A DNA stretch of 64,000 nucleotides from Dimorphilus gyrociliatus (Eukaryota; Annelida; Polychaeta; Dinophilidae): NCBI GenBank assembly GCA_904063045.1, contig CAJFCJ010000002.1, positions 1,386,422-1,450,421 of the forward strand, in the 5' to 3' direction. Within the stretch, counting starts at the first letter, position 1. Each line of letters opens with the position of its first letter. The position numbers were made by a program, and so were the translations under genes. Below the pieces are notes generated by a model, which saw only the letters and a program-made list of their open reading frames with translations, had not been told where the DNA came from and searched no databases. Shown piece by piece: positions 49,411-61,700 of the stretch.

Positions 49411-51450
49411 CTAGTGTTTTTCACGAGTTGATCGCGATTTGGAGTGGTCTTTAGCGGCAGCTTCGGCTTCTTTTCTTCGCCGGACATTTAAAGGATTTCG
49501 AGGATCGTAGAGTTCGTATCTATCAAGCTCTTTGACATTCGCATCAATTACTTTACGATTATGCTCTTCGAAACTTAGAGTATGTGTCATCCACTGGAAT
49601 TCATCTTCTTCGTTATCCTCCTCTACTGGTCCAAGAAGAGTTTTCATCTTCTTTACAGATTCTAGTTTATTCTGAAATTTCGACAGCATTTTCATAGTTT
49701 CCTTCTCACGATCAGAACCTTTCTTGACAAATTGTCTTTCTTCCCTTTGTTTTTGCCTCTTTTGTCGGTATTCCTTCACGACATCATCAACTTCTATTTT
49801 ATTGAGATTGTATTAGTTAAAAAGTTGAATCATAGTAAAACCGCAAAATTATACAGTATAAATTTTACCTTCTTCGCTTGAGGATGATTCTTCATTTTGA
49901 TTCTTAAAAGCTGAATTTCTCTTTTCAATAATCTCCATTTTTAGTTTTTCCTGCTCTTTTCGCATCTGTTCCCTAGGGACAAATAGCATAAAATTAGTTA
50001 TCTTAACTGATTGTACTCTATTTATTACAATTTTAATCTTTTTTTCTTTTCAGGATTATATTCGTCATCATCGTCTTCTTCTTCTTCTTCTTCTTCTTCT
50101 TCATCCCTTCGCTCTTTTACCCTTTTAAGTTTTCGATCTTTTTTTCCTGGTTTACTTTTCACTTCATAAGGGTCTATTTCGGTTTTTTTCTTCAATTTTT
50201 CAGATATTCTAGCTTTCATCGCTTTCCTTTCTTCTTCATCTTCTGTATCCTTTTTTTTTTAAAGAGAACGTGGTTAAAAATAGTTAGTGACGGTATTTGA
50301 AATAAAGCCTTACCTCTTCACTATCCGTGAATTTCTTACGAGTTTGAGCTTTTTCTATATCTGCGTCAAAAGCTGCTGCAGCTGTTAGTTTTTCCGTAAT
50401 TGTATTACCAACTTCACTGTGTATACTTTTATCTTTATTCAAATTATTTTCCTAAGAATAGAAGAATACATTCTAAAAATAATTAGGCAAAATGAATATA
50501 AGTACTGTATATTAATTACCGTAGTAAAAGCTTCATTTTCCCTTTCATCTTCTTCAGCTTCTTCTCCAAAAGATAGTAAACTAAAATTTCTATTCAAAAT
50601 AAAAGAAATATTACAGTAATTCTATTTGTTATTATTCAAAAAGTAATAAACAAACTTTGTGGCCTTAGATTTGGAAGTTTTAACTTTTTCTTGTTTCTCC
50701 GACTTTTTAGCTATTTCCCTAGGCTCTATATCGTCGAATGGATTGGACAGTATCTATTGAATATGTATTCAGTCTTTTGCAATGATTCCTTTAATTAAAG
50801 AAATTGAATTTTATTACCTCTGTTTTTATTATCTTATAAGGATTCAACGGACGTTCGTTAGAATCTGTCGGACTATCACCAAGTTTGATCATATTGTATA
50901 TAGTATTTCCAGCCACCTGTAGATGAAATAGAGAAAATAGTATTGCTTTTTAAATTTATTTTTAAGGACTTTCTGTTCTTTTTACCTTTCCAAATATTGT
51001 ATGTTTATTGTTCAATTCTCTAGCTTCTCCAAGAGTAAAGAAAAACTGACTACCATTGTCATCCTTCCCAGAATTGGCCATTGCTAATAATCCTCGTCGA
51101 ACGAATCGTAAACGAGTATGAAATTCATCTTTGAAAGGTTCTCCATAAATTGAATCACCCCCTTCTCCTGTTCCTGTAGGATCTCCCCCTTGTACTATGA
51201 AGTCCTTAACCATGCGGTGGAATATTGTATCATTGTAATAACCTTCCATACATAATTGAACAAAGTTTCTGCATGCTTTTGGACATTCTTTTGACCATAA
51301 CTCAACATCAATATCGCCGGCTGTTGTAACTAATAGGACCTATAATACAAGTACTTGCAATATCGCTCACATATATTCAATACAACTTAAAATCTCTTGC
51401 TTACAAACCTTTCCTCGGGTCGGGGGTTCATTAATATAAATATTACTCAT
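49411..51450 (-). CDS. CWC27: Spliceosome-associated cyclophilin CWC27
   Basis: CWC27 is a cyclophilin-fold protein of the activated spliceosome. The start at 51450 reads MSNIYINEPPTRGK, with a short first exon, then VLLVTTAGDIDVELWSKECP and CRNFVQLCMEGYYNDTIFHR. The cyclophilin domain continues FIVQGGDPTGTGEGGDSIYG and LAMANSGKDDNGSQFFFTLG, and ends NNKHTIFGKV. Further exons hold LSNPFDDIEPREIAKKSEK, NFSLLSFGEEAEEDEREN, basic/acidic repeats including a poly-Glu run (about 50074-50103) and the C-terminal EFQWMTHTLSFEEHNRKVID with YDPRNPLNVRRRKEAE, both conserved in CWC27. As in the family, residues of the classic cyclophilin active site are altered, so isomerase activity is doubtful. There are about nine exons. 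Confidence 0.94.
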
Positions 51451-51526
51451 ATTCTAATAAAAAATTTAAAACACAAGCAAGACAACTACGACTCGTAGCA
51501 TAAACCGCCAAATTGATTGAGTCGGT

Positions 51527-51597
51527 AGAGTCACCTAGTGTTTTTTCTCACTTAGTTCCGAATGATTCCAATAGATGTCACAAAAGACTGGTTTTTT
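51527..51597. repeat. Direct repeat copy 1, distal to SUGT1
   Basis: It contains AGAGTCACCTAGTGT (51527-51541) and CCAATAGATGTCACAAAAGA (from 51568), continuing CTGGTTTTT. Both blocks recur with few changes in copy 2. Confidence 0.75.
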
Positions 51598-51977
51598 ATA
51601 CAGATTCTTTTCAAAGAAGTGGTTGACAAAGTAGGATATTCGATTGAGAACTAAGCCAAGACAAAGAAGGTATAATCCAAATACAACTCTCTTAAGCGGT
51701 TTCCTTATAAAATTAGTTTTATAATCTTAATTTTCCTTTAACGAATTAGCAAGAAGTTTTAAGAAATTAAATACACATTCGCGAAAAAATTAAATAAATG
51801 CGAATTAACAATCGAATAAGTAAACCTTAAAGTTGTGATTTTTGATAATGAACTTGAACTTTTTAATTTTTATCCTGTCAATCTAGTTCAAGAATTCTTA
51901 TACTTTTGTTTTGTAATTGTACGTATAAGATAATGAAAAACTAAACATTGGAAGGAATAGGAATTCTTACAGTTATC

Positions 51978-52056
51978 AGAGTCATCTAGTGTATACAAAA
52001 GTTGATATTACAGGTATTTTCTTCCCCGATAGATGTCAGAATAGACTGGTTTTTCC
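51978..52056. repeat. Direct repeat copy 2, next to the SUGT1 start
   Basis: It contains AGAGTCATCTAGTGT (51978-51992) and CCGATAGATGTCAGAATAGA (from 52026), continuing CTGGTTTTT. The first block differs from copy 1 at one position of 15. The second differs at three of the first 20. Confidence 0.75.
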
Positions 52057-52101
52057 AACATTCTATTTTCGCATTGAGTCTACTTCTAGAACATTCTGAA
52101 A

Positions 52102-52728
52102 ATGGCGACTGGAGAGTCCAGTGGTGTCGTTATTGAGGAACTTCCTCCCGAACCAGTTAAACCTGCTGTAAAGCACCAGTTTTACGAAACCGAAACCCAT
52201 GTCGTTGTTTCGCTGTTTATAAAGGGGACAAAGCGGGAGGAAGTTTTAACAAACTTCACCGAGAATTCTATGACCGTTGATTGGAATGATCTTCATTGGG
52301 AAGTCAAGTTAAAACATGAAGTTGTTCCTGATCAATACGTGCTCAAATGCCTATCAACTAAGATAGAAATCAAAGCGAAGAAATTATCTGGCGCTCATTG
52401 GGGAAAACTGGAAAGAGAGGAAGAAAAACTTGATGTCCATAAATACCCATCATCTTCTCATTATACTAGGTCTAACGATCATTGGGACAAATTAACCAAT
52501 GAAGTGAAGAAGGAGGAAGAAGAAGAAAAGTTGGACGGTGACCAAGCACTGAACAAAGTTTTCCAAAAAATATATTCGGATGGCACAGATGAAGTGAAAA
52601 AAGCTATGATGAAATCATTCCAGGAATCAGGAGGAACAGTTTTGTCCACTAACTGGAAGGAAATTGGTAAAGAGAAAACCGAAGTTAAACCACCAGATGG
52701 AATGGAGTGGAAAACATGGCAACAGTAA
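52102..52728 (+). CDS. SUGT1: SGT1 co-chaperone (CS and SGS domains, no TPR)
   Basis: SGT1 is an HSP90 co-chaperone for kinetochore, SCF and NLR assembly. One exon encodes 208 aa. The CS domain spans about residues 20-110 (VKHQFYETETHVVVSLFIKG, VLKCLSTKIEIKAKK). The SGS domain follows at about 120-208 (YTRSNDHWDKLTNEVKKEEE, ALNKVFQKIYSDGTDEVKKA, MMKSFQESGGTVLSTNWKEI, ending PPDGMEWKTWQQ). The N-terminal TPR domain of vertebrate and plant SGT1 is missing, as is also known for insect SGT1. The start is the first ATG and lies close upstream of the CS domain. A duplicated promoter element ends 45 bases upstream. Confidence 0.94.
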   Translation: MATGESSGVVIEELPPEPVKPAVKHQFYETETHVVVSLFIKGTKREEVLTNFTENSMTVDWNDLHWEVKLKHEVVPDQYVLKCLSTKIEIKAKKLSGAHWGKLEREEEKLDVHKYPSSSHYTRSNDHWDKLTNEVKKEEEEEKLDGDQALNKVFQKIYSDGTDEVKKAMMKSFQESGGTVLSTNWKEIGKEKTEVKPPDGMEWKTWQQ

Positions 52729-52955
52729 ACTGTTCATTGGCTTGTTTTTTATCAAAGTTTCTTATAGGCCTAAATTCTTTACTTTTCTAGAAAAAATAAT
52801 AACCAACCAGGTATTTGTTCTTCTCATAAATCTATATAATAGCTAAATGATGCAATTAATGAGAATAAATCTTGAGCTGATGAACAAAAAATTTATTATT
52901 TGAATTTTTGTTTACAATTTTACACAATTTTGTTTTCCATTATCAAAGGACACAA

Positions 52956-53596
52956 TTAATTTTTACTGAAGTATTGATTGATAACATCAAGCGCCTCAGT
53001 TTCTTTTCCATAATCCTTAACAACAACGCAGCTACAACCAACAACTTTACGAGCTTTTCCTTCTCTATCAATCTTACATAATCCAGCCCATTCTCCGAGC
53101 TTCTTATTGTCGTCCACCTGTAATTATTATGGCGATTAGAGAACTTCAAATTTTTCTAAACGTTTAATAATTTCATTCGTTATCAGTAAATGCAATCATC
53201 ACTTTTATTATGAAGAGGGCGCATTTGGTATCATCCTTATTGGGCTAAACGTGATTAATTAATGAAGAGTATACTTACTCTTAAAAGGTTTATACCATGT
53301 TCGGCGCAGAGAGCTTCAACGAGTTTTACATATCCCGGTTCGTCGCAGTTGTTAGCCAAAACACACAAATGTGCTTGACGTTTATCTAAGGCTTTGGCAC
53401 TTTCGTGAAGGCCACGTGCCAAACCGTCAACAGTCAAAGAGGTCTTCAGGACTTCTTGAAGAGCAGTGTAAACGTTCATGGATTCTCCATTGGAGGTGGG
53501 CATAGGTGTGTCATCTCTGGAGAAAAAAAATAGGTGGCCCAGTTTACACACGTTGTTTAGTATATGTGTCCTAACTTACCCTTCAGCGTCAGACAT
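52956..53596 (-). CDS. RPS12: 40S ribosomal protein S12
   Basis: Ribosomal protein eS12 of the small subunit. Exons: about 53596-53580 (MSDAEG), about 53520-53279 ([60 protein letters not shown], ending EHGINLLR) and 53117-52956 ([37 protein letters not shown], ending INQYFSKN). A noncoding first exon is likely: an acceptor (AATAAACAG) lies about 16 bases before the ATG and a GTGAGT donor at about 53717. The last intron is 161 bases, three times the local norm. The gene is divergent from BSDC1. Confidence 0.97.
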
Positions 53597-53929
53597 AGTG
53601 TACTTTTGTCTCCTGTTTATTGAAAGGCATAATTTAGTTAGTATATAGAACAACTTCTAACACTTATAAACGGCTAACTGCAATTAAATAGCTTTTATAA
53701 TGTGAAATTTCTACTCACGGCCAGCCGGACTAGGCAAAATATACGAAAAGGAAGAACATTGTTGTCAAAGGTCGATTTCGTAGGAAATTTTAAAATAACA
53801 AATCCACTACAAAAAATATATGAAAAAAAATAAAAATGTTGGAATATAATTAAGCAACTTCAACTTCTATTATAATACGAAACTGCGGTTTACTCATCTA
53901 TATTAGGAAACTACAAAACAAAAACAAAT
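53597..53929. promoter_or_regulatory. Bidirectional promoter RPS12 / BSDC1
   Basis: 333 bases between start codons. About 53612-53717 is the probable 5' UTR intron of RPS12, leaving roughly 200 bases for the promoters of both genes. On the minus strand a pyrimidine-rich CCTTTTCGTA stretch near 53745 could be the start of the ribosomal-protein transcript. Confidence 0.5.
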
Positions 53930-55346
53930 ATGGCGTCAGAGTAAGTAATCAAAGTAAACTTATTCTTTGATATTGTTATGTTAACACTTAAATAATAATT
54001 GATTTAGCAAATCATCAGGAGGCTGGTGGTCTGGATGGCTGCAGGCTGCCAAGGATAAAGTAAGTAATCTGATACAAGACTTTAAAAATCTATAATAATC
54101 TGTTAAACTTTCTCAAGTCTGTTGACGCATTACAATTCGTTAAATCAGACCTGCAGGAGTTTACTTCTACTGTTCAAAGGGATACAGTAAAGGCAGCTTC
54201 AACAGTTAAAGAAAAAATTTCTGTGAGTGCTAGCATCTTTTTTTAGAAATGTAAATTTACTAAATGTTAATTCAACAGCAAGAAGAAGCCTCTACGATTG
54301 TTAAGCAGGGTGTTTCAAGTTTTATATCATCTTTAAAATCTGATGATTCTTTGAATCCAGATGATAAAAATAATCCTGTGATATTTGATCAAGCTCAATC
54401 CCGACTTTCTACTCTTCAATCAGATAAAAATACATACATCAAACCAATAGATGAGACAGATACAGAGTATGAAAGATTTCTTGATTCTTTCGATATTGAT
54501 GAGGTGAAAAAAGATATCTCTGACTTAATGGTAAATGAAAGTGGCGTAAGAGCATTGTACACTTCGCTGGTCCCATCTGAAATTCCTCATACGGTTTTTT
54601 GGCAGAGGTATATATCTAGTTAAATGAATTGATCTATTTGAGCATGAGATTTTTCGTTTAGGTACTTTTACCGATTAGAACTTTTAAAGAGAGACGAAAG
54701 AAGAAGGGAAGAACTTAAACGACGAGCAGATAACACAGTTGAGAAAGATATTGCATGGGATGATGGTAATTATCTTTTGTAGATAGATAAATACTATTGA
54801 AAACATTACATTTTTGTCATTATATATAATATTTGTTACTATAGAAGATGAGATTGACTTTTGTAACGACTCTGTAAAACTAAACGAAGAATGTACTAAA
54901 TATAAAAATGCGACCAAGGACCAAGAAAATGTGCCCGAAAGTGTTCAACCCGAAAATGTACCAGAACAGAGCGAAGAGAACAAACCTGATGATACGAATG
55001 ATGTTAAAACAAATGAGGACGGCAATGAGAAAGGCAGCGATAGAAAAGAGAAAGGTACTATCATATATAAATAAAGGAAATATCTAAAATTTACTCTTTC
55101 TTTTACGAACCATAGAACAAAGTGACAGTAGTTTGGACGACGATTGGGAGGTTGATATAGATGTTTCAGAAGAAGAAATGAAGAGAGCCGAAGAAACATT
55201 GGCAAAACTGACAGTAGCAGATAATAGGAGAGACTCAAAATCTGAGGTGAGCTGACAAAGACCAATTTTTAATATTAATATTATATTCAATGAACAATAA
55301 ATATCTTATACAGAAACCAGATGAAGATTGGGAAGGCTGGGAATAG
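53930..55346 (+). CDS. BSDC1: BSD domain-containing protein 1
   Basis: There are eight exons, 53930-53940, 54008-54059, 54118-54222, 54279-54607, 54662-54765, 54845-55054, 55126-55246 and 55314-55346, with consistent phases. The protein starts MASDKSSGGWWSGWLQAAKD, as in the family (GWWRSWLQ). Then come ALQFVKSDLQEFTSTVQRDT and the BSD domain near residues 180-240 (SGVRALYTSLVPSEIPHTVF, WQRYFYRLELLKRDERRREE). A Glu/Asn-rich low-complexity region follows, and the conserved acidic-tryptophan tail DEDWEGWE. BSDC1 is poorly characterised in all animals; the protein is shorter than human BSDC1 because the disordered part is reduced. Confidence 0.93.
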
Positions 55347-56078
55347 ATAAATAGAAACACTACAGATATCTCTATGCCTATTCAATATAGCAAGAAGAAA
55401 AAACTGATTTATATACTTTATGTGGATACAAATATCTTTCAGAGGGTTTATGTTATTTATGTTATTATTTGTTTTTTAAAAAAAAAACATATGTAATAAT
55501 ACTTTTTATTTTATATGGGTTTTTATTACTCAGACATCATTTATCATTTTTGGTTTATAAAACTCTTTTATTTTCTCCAACGCTTAACGAAAAAGAACAA
55601 GCTGGGCTTTTTGTATTTAATTTAGCATTCATTTTTTAATGAAAAAAGAATTGGTTTATGGAGCTTGTCTTTTTTTTCTGTTTTTTGTTTTTACAATGGA
55701 CGGATTTGTTAAAATTATAGGATTATGCTTTTAGATTCAGGAAACAAATAACAAGGATACATACGCTTTCAAAACATAGAGAGAGAAAGAGAAAAAATAT
55801 GAAATATTTCGGTTATAATATTAATATTTTCTTCTAATTGACAAACAATATCTTTCTTAAGGTTATCTTCATTTCCAGAGCTAAAATACTTTTTTTTTCC
55901 TTTTTGGCACAAGATGAATATTGTTTTTTTTTCTCAAATAGTTAATATTTTTCCTTTTTTTGTGTGATTCTTTTCATAGATATGGTGATAATATGAATAC
56001 GGAACATTTTTTTTCTTTCCATATTATAAATAATTTAAATCTTCTCCTCTGGAGAGTTTTTGGGAGAGATTCCTTCAT
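55347..56078. other. Convergent 3' region BSDC1 / USP2
   Basis: A 730-base AT-rich gap with many T homopolymers, holding the 3' UTRs of both convergent genes. No coding or RNA gene was recognised. Confidence 0.45.
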
Positions 56079-58120
56079 TTATAATTCAGTTCTTTCGCGA
56101 CTGACATAAAATAGGACATAGCCATTCTCCGTAACGACCGAACTATCATAGATAGTAGATACTCTGTTGAAATAATATTTTATAACTATTGTCAAAAAAT
56201 GTTTCAATTGATTTTAATTACATAGAGTCGTTGAAATGGTGCCAAGTTCCAGTTTCCGAATTCAGGGCATCGGCCGTATAATGGCCGTATTGGGGTGACC
56301 CTGAGTGATTTGAAACAGCGTATAAATCGTAGATTGGCGCAGAAACACCTGTACAATGGTTTAGTATGATTAACTTTTTTTTGATAGTTACTCCTTAGTT
56401 ACCGTCTGAAGCGTGTCCTTGCATATTCAACCCTTTGGTGGGATAATTAATTGATGAGTTTAACTTGGAAGTTAAATAACTCCCATGTTGGAATCTCTTC
56501 AGCTCTGTTATGAATACAATTAATTGCGATTATTCGGAATAAGACAATGATTACAAAGCAATAAAAAATTTGTTATACTTACGAATTATTAATACTTTGG
56601 GGAATCTCCTAATTGAAAATTTCTTATGACTCTTCTGCCGACATTTACATTTCGCACACATCTTTAATATTAAAATTTAATGTTATGCTTAGCATATTTG
56701 ATTTATATTTTCTTTTATAATTTATTGGAATGCACTTACTGGCTTTTCATCCCTATCTAGCACCTCTTCCTTTGTAAATTGAGACAAGCAGGTTTCAAGT
56801 TTTGAACTCTGTCCGGTTAAGGGTAAATGCAGCATCCACAGGGGCTCAAATGTGTTTGAAGTGTATGAGCATTTGTCACATTTCAAGGAACTCTGCAGTT
56901 GTCCAACGAAGATATCAACGATTTTACTTTTTTCGCAATTTTTATATAATTTCCACATTTTTTCCGCTTTTTCAGCAGCAGGAGTACTATCAACGTTATC
57001 ACTACTATCTATATAGCGTTTCTCTTTCTCTCTACTCAAATTTAGGTCGTTATGTAATCCTTCGAGGAGGTAGAGGAGAAACTCTTGAGAATCGTGTTGA
57101 CTATAGCCATCGAACCTAGAAGAAAATTTTCCAATTTGCTCCTTAAAATCTCTAGGGGATATTGAAGCGCTACTGTCACTCCATAATTGTTTCAATAAAT
57201 CAGAAAATGCTGTTAAAAACAGAAAAAGAGATTATTTCTCTCAATAAACAAACATTATCTAAATAGGCAATATAAGCTAACCTCTAATCAGATTCCCTTT
57301 CATAGAACTTTTTTTGTTTATATCATTCTCATAGTTGCCGTAAAAACAATATTCTCTTAATAATTTCGTATTCGACAAACACTGAATTATCGAGTTCATG
57401 AAGCACTTTAATAAGGGTTAGATAAGAAAGTATTAATGATTTAATTCTTAACTATATTAAATATGATATGCTTACTGTATTTCCAAGGTTTCGTAAACCT
57501 TTTAAACCGCAATTTCTATTTGTTCGAGGTGTATTGTTCTAAAATTTTGGAAATATGAATAATAAGTGAATTTTTGATGATTTAAGCAAAACGCAAAAGG
57601 TTATAAACAATAAGAAAGTGTGAATACTTACATTAGCTTTTTTCTCGAAGCTTTTCGAGCGGTAATTATTATTTGTATCTCCGCCCAGTTTGATTGATGT
57701 CAACCTGTCAGTACTATCCGATCTTCGACGGTCAATATTGCTTGGTTCGCTTACATTTATTAAGTTAGTACTAAGATACCTTTTGGTTGCTCTAGCACTG
57801 CTACCTCTGCTATCGAAAGAGTCACGTCTAGGCCTCGAAACGTCAGGATATTTCTTAGAGGTTGTTATAAATCTTTCATCTGCTTCGAAGAAGGGTTTTG
57901 TAGATTTTGAATAATCGGGGATCTTTCGGGTCTCAACAGTAGGATTTGTTTTAGATGGTGAATATGGTAAAGGTGGTAATTTCTGATTGCGAACTATAGC
58001 ATACAAATCAGGCGATCGTTTTCTTCCAGTTGTTTTTGAGTACTTGGATCGATTAGTATCAACTGTACTACGATTCATGCTACCGAGCGAACCTATTTGA
58101 TACTGCACACCACAATTCAT
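56079..58120 (-). CDS. USP2: Ubiquitin carboxyl-terminal hydrolase, USP2-like
   Basis: A peptidase C19 deubiquitinase. The start at 58120 reads [20 protein letters not shown], and a Ser/Arg/Lys-rich N-terminal region of about 165 aa follows. The catalytic domain opens [20 protein letters not shown] with the nucleophilic Cys. It continues [20 protein letters not shown] (QQDAQEF box), [20 protein letters not shown] (first zinc Cys pair), [20 protein letters not shown] (second pair), [18 protein letters not shown] and the His box [20 protein letters not shown]. After WHHFNDS a GTAATT donor leads to the last exon: [20 protein letters not shown], ending SRERTEL. Without that splice the protein would stop early. 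Domain order and insert size match USP2; USP8 and USP21 are related alternatives. Confidence 0.9.
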
Positions 58121-58380
58121 TCCTTTCTATTTCATTCCCATCCTAAATTGCAACACCTGAAACAATTTATACGAAATGGTTAGCATCAAGAATGATTGGA
58201 ATGTGATACGCAATATCTCTTTTTAATATACATCATTGAACAAATTCTACATTGTCAATGAAATTAATCACAATTTTATTTATAACATTATGTCTTTATT
58301 TATACCTGAAATTATCCGAGACAGTTTTTATTTGTTATTTCTTATTGAGAAGCTACGTTTTGTTTTCATCCATTCTCAGT

Positions 58381-58400
58381 TAAGGTCACGTGACACCTTA
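58381..58400. promoter_or_regulatory. Extended CACGTG palindrome
   Basis: TAAGGTCACGTGACACCTTA contains GTCACGTGAC, flanked by TAAGGT and its reverse complement ACCTTA. The 20-base span is a near-perfect inverted repeat centred on an E-box. Confidence 0.6.
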
Positions 58401-58715
58401 ATCTCCATGGATTCGTAATCAACACAGCATAAAAGAGCATAAAGCTTCCTACTATCTTCAAGGAAATACGAGCTTTTGCCTTCATAAAACCATATTCCGC
58501 TATGAGTCAGTCAAAAATATTTTGAATGGGGAACAGGATACGCAAGTGTAGTAGCCAGCGTACAAACACGTCATTTACAATATGACCAATAAACACCACT
58601 GATAAATGCACCAATCACAACTCTCCTTTTTCATTTCACAACAAACTAACTTAAGCCTATATGCCTAGAACGAAAACTAGAGCAATAATCGAACTCAATA
58701 ATGACCACAAAAGAG

Positions 58716-58724
58716 TATATAAGG
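58716..58724 (+). promoter_or_regulatory. TATA box of the patched-like gene
   Basis: TATATAAGG, with a TCACTCC initiator-like sequence about 25 bases downstream and the ATG at 58756. The implied 5' UTR is only about 15 bases. Confidence 0.6.
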
Positions 58725-58755
58725 TGACTTGCCGTCAGATCACTCCAGTAAAACT

Positions 58756-61700
58756 ATGAAGAGCTGCGGAGAATTTGTCATATGTAGAATCTTCAAGAAA
58801 ATTAGTAATTTTATTATTAATTCTCTAGAAAGAGGATTTTACCAGTAAATATTTATTTAAATGGAATATTTTCGCATTCTATTATTATCCCTAATTTTCC
58901 AGATTAGGATGTTTAGTAGCGAGGTATCCATGGGCATTTATAGCAATAGATTTAATATTATGTGCAGCTATAATTCCTGGTGTTGTAATGCTTAAACAGG
59001 TAAAAAAAAAGAAAGAAAGAAAAGAAAAAAGAATTAAATAATAGCATTAAATAATCATAACACTCTTATTCAGGAAAATAGAACTGATAAACTATGGGTA
59101 CCGCAAGGATCTATTGCGCAACTGGATAAGGAATGGGTTGACGAGAAATTCCCTAGTAAAGTAGGAGAAATTGTTTATATATTTTGTTCATAATCATCGA
59201 ATGTTCTTTTTTTTTTTATTCTAAATAGATAAGATTTAGCAATGGAATTTTCGAAAATGACGATGATGTTCTAACACCAGAATTAATTAAAGATGTATAT
59301 AATAGAAATAAAGTTTAAGATATGAATTTATTAAAATGAATATTTCTTTAATAGATGTTGAAATTTGACAAAAAGGTTAAGGCTATACGCAAAGATAATC
59401 AATACAACTGGCAGTCAATTTGTGCCAGGTAAGTAATTTCATCTAAAGTATAATATACACTATGTGTATATATGTTTTCTTAATCTGTTCATTAATAGAA
59501 ACGGCGATAAATGTTGGTCAAATAGTATTCTGGAATTATGGAAATTCGATGAATCAATTATTAATAATCTATCTAAAGAACAAATTTTAAACGATATTAA
59601 TACAATAACTATCAGGTGAATTATTATTTGCTTTAACTAGGTCTTTTACCAAAATTCTATTACCTTGTTGTTATTACTTAGGCGAGGGGTCAAATATTTT
59701 TTTTACTTCTTTATTATCTCAATATATAAAATATTTTTTCAGCCCTGTTTATAATAGTCCGTTTACGGCCAGTAAATTACTCGGTGATATAAATAGGGAG
59801 GGTGGCAGGATTGTCTCAGCAAAAGCTACTAGAGTAACTTACTTTATTAAATTTAACTCTACTGTAAAAAACGGACAAGACGTTGATGAAATTGGCGATT
59901 CATGGGAAAAATCTTATTTAGATATTGCCGAAAAGGGTTCACAATTACCGAAAACGAATCTTTACTATTTTTCAACAAGATCATTCGGTGATGTTGGTGG
60001 CGGTGCCATATCTGGAGATGTTTCACTTCTAGCAGCTGGTTACATGATTGTAATTGTCTTTGTTTGCATAGTCTTGGGAAAATTCAATAGAGTTGAGCAG
60101 AGGGTAAGTGTAGCTTGACTATGAATAATCGCCCAAATGGCTATTTTAATCTAAAGAATGCAAATTTCCAAAAATGATTCAGGCTTGGGTGACACTAAGT
60201 GGAATCGGATGTATAGGCCTTGCTATCGGAATATCATTTGGATTTTGCTCATACATTCGTTTATTTTATGGTCCGCTTCATTCCGTTTTACCATTCCTTT
60301 TATTAGGTACTTAAAATAATAAGAAAATATTTTATTTATTAATATAACTACCCCTTATCAGGCATAGGCGTAGATGATATGTTTGTAATAATACAAGCAT
60401 GGGAATCTTTGGAGGAAGAAGAAAAACACAAAAGTGTTCAAGAAAAAATTGGATGTATGCTTAAACATGCAGGCGTTTCTATTACGGTTACATCCATTAC
60501 CGATATAGTAGCTTTTGGGGTTGGAGCTAGCACAGTACGTACTTTTTCAGGCCTACTTCATTTACTTTTTTATAAATAGCTCTTGTTCGCAAGCTATTGT
60601 CTTATTTTTTTAATTATAAATTAATAACTATAGATAATACCTGCCTTGAGATCATTTTGTATATGGGTTTGTGTTGGTGTTATTTTTACTTTTCTCTTTC
60701 AAATAACACTCTTTGTTGCCTGTATATCCTTCGACCAAAGGCGCTCAAAATCTGAAAGAGACGCTTGTTGTTGCTGTATTCGATATAATGATTTTAAACC
60801 GAATGCCTGCTCTCAAAAATCTTATATGAATTTATTTTTTTCGAAAATTTATTCAAAGTTTATCTTATCTCTACCCGTAAAAGTTTGTAACAATTACTTT
60901 GAAATATATTATCTATATCATGAGTTTTCTTATCTAATTTATAGATAATAATCATTGTTATAACGGCAGCCCTATTTGGACTATCCATATGGAGAGTAAC
61001 AGAATTAGAGCAGGATTTCGATCCATTTCTCTTTCTACCAACTGGAACTTATGCGAGAACATTTGTTCAAAAAAGCGATAAATACTTCCCCGAAGCTGGT
61101 ATCAACAGCGCCGTCTATTTTGACTCAGAGAAATTGAACTACTTTGAAAAGTTTACAAGATTAGAAAAAATACATGATGAAATAGAAGGTGATCCTTATA
61201 CGTCTAAAGGAACAACGGATAGCTGGACTAAAAGCTATAAGGAATTCTTAAAGAACACAAATAACCCTGATATAATCGCCAAATTGGATTCAAGTAAGTT
61301 CAATAGGAAGTTTAAATTTTTTTTAATTATTCAATGGTTTTAAATCCCTATCATAGATAAATTCCCGAAAACGAAAAAAGACTTTGACGAGATATTATTC
61401 AAGTATTTTATCGTCTATGGAGGAAATGGACCGGGAAATAGATTTATTAAAGATATCAAACTACGCGAAAATACTAAAACTGAGATTATAGAAGCATTTA
61501 GATTTACATTTACGTAAGTTTTTTATAGATGAGACTATTATAACAATATACAGTATATACAGTATATACGGTGTATATAGTTTTTGTATTAAATAGTCAC
61601 AGACAATTATCCAACTCTGCTGAAGAAATAAAAGCAATGGATAGCATCAGAGAAGTATGTCAAAAATTATTTTTCAATAATAAAAAAATTCTTTATATTT

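Larger units (their letters stand above)
51451..52101. promoter_or_regulatory. Divergent CWC27 / SUGT1 region with a duplicated segment
   Basis: A 650-base gap between divergent genes. It contains two diverged copies of a composite element, at 51527-51597 and 51978-52056, about 455 bases apart. The copy next to SUGT1 ends 45 bases before its ATG. The middle part is plain AT-rich sequence. Confidence 0.6.
58121..58755. promoter_or_regulatory. Divergent USP2 / patched-like region
   Basis: On the USP2 side, an acceptor (TTGTTTCAG) ends at 58157 and the 5' UTR contains a tiny upstream frame (ATG, three sense codons, stop) ahead of the true ATG. A near-palindrome TAAGGTCACGTGACACCTTA spans 58381-58400. 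On the patched side there is a TATATAAGG box at 58716-58724, followed by TCACTCC near 58740 at the spacing of an initiator. Confidence 0.6.

Noticed and set aside
52664-52846. 60-aa frame overlapping the end of SUGT1
   Set aside because: A shifted-frame shadow of the SGS domain and the 3' UTR.
53118-53278. Possible box C/D snoRNA in the last RPS12 intron (GTGATGA at 53202-53196, CTGA at 53186-53183)
   Set aside because: RPS12 introns host snoRNAs in vertebrates and this intron is long, but the two boxes are only about 9 bases apart, no convincing 5' box C pairs with a terminal stem, and no guide could be assigned.
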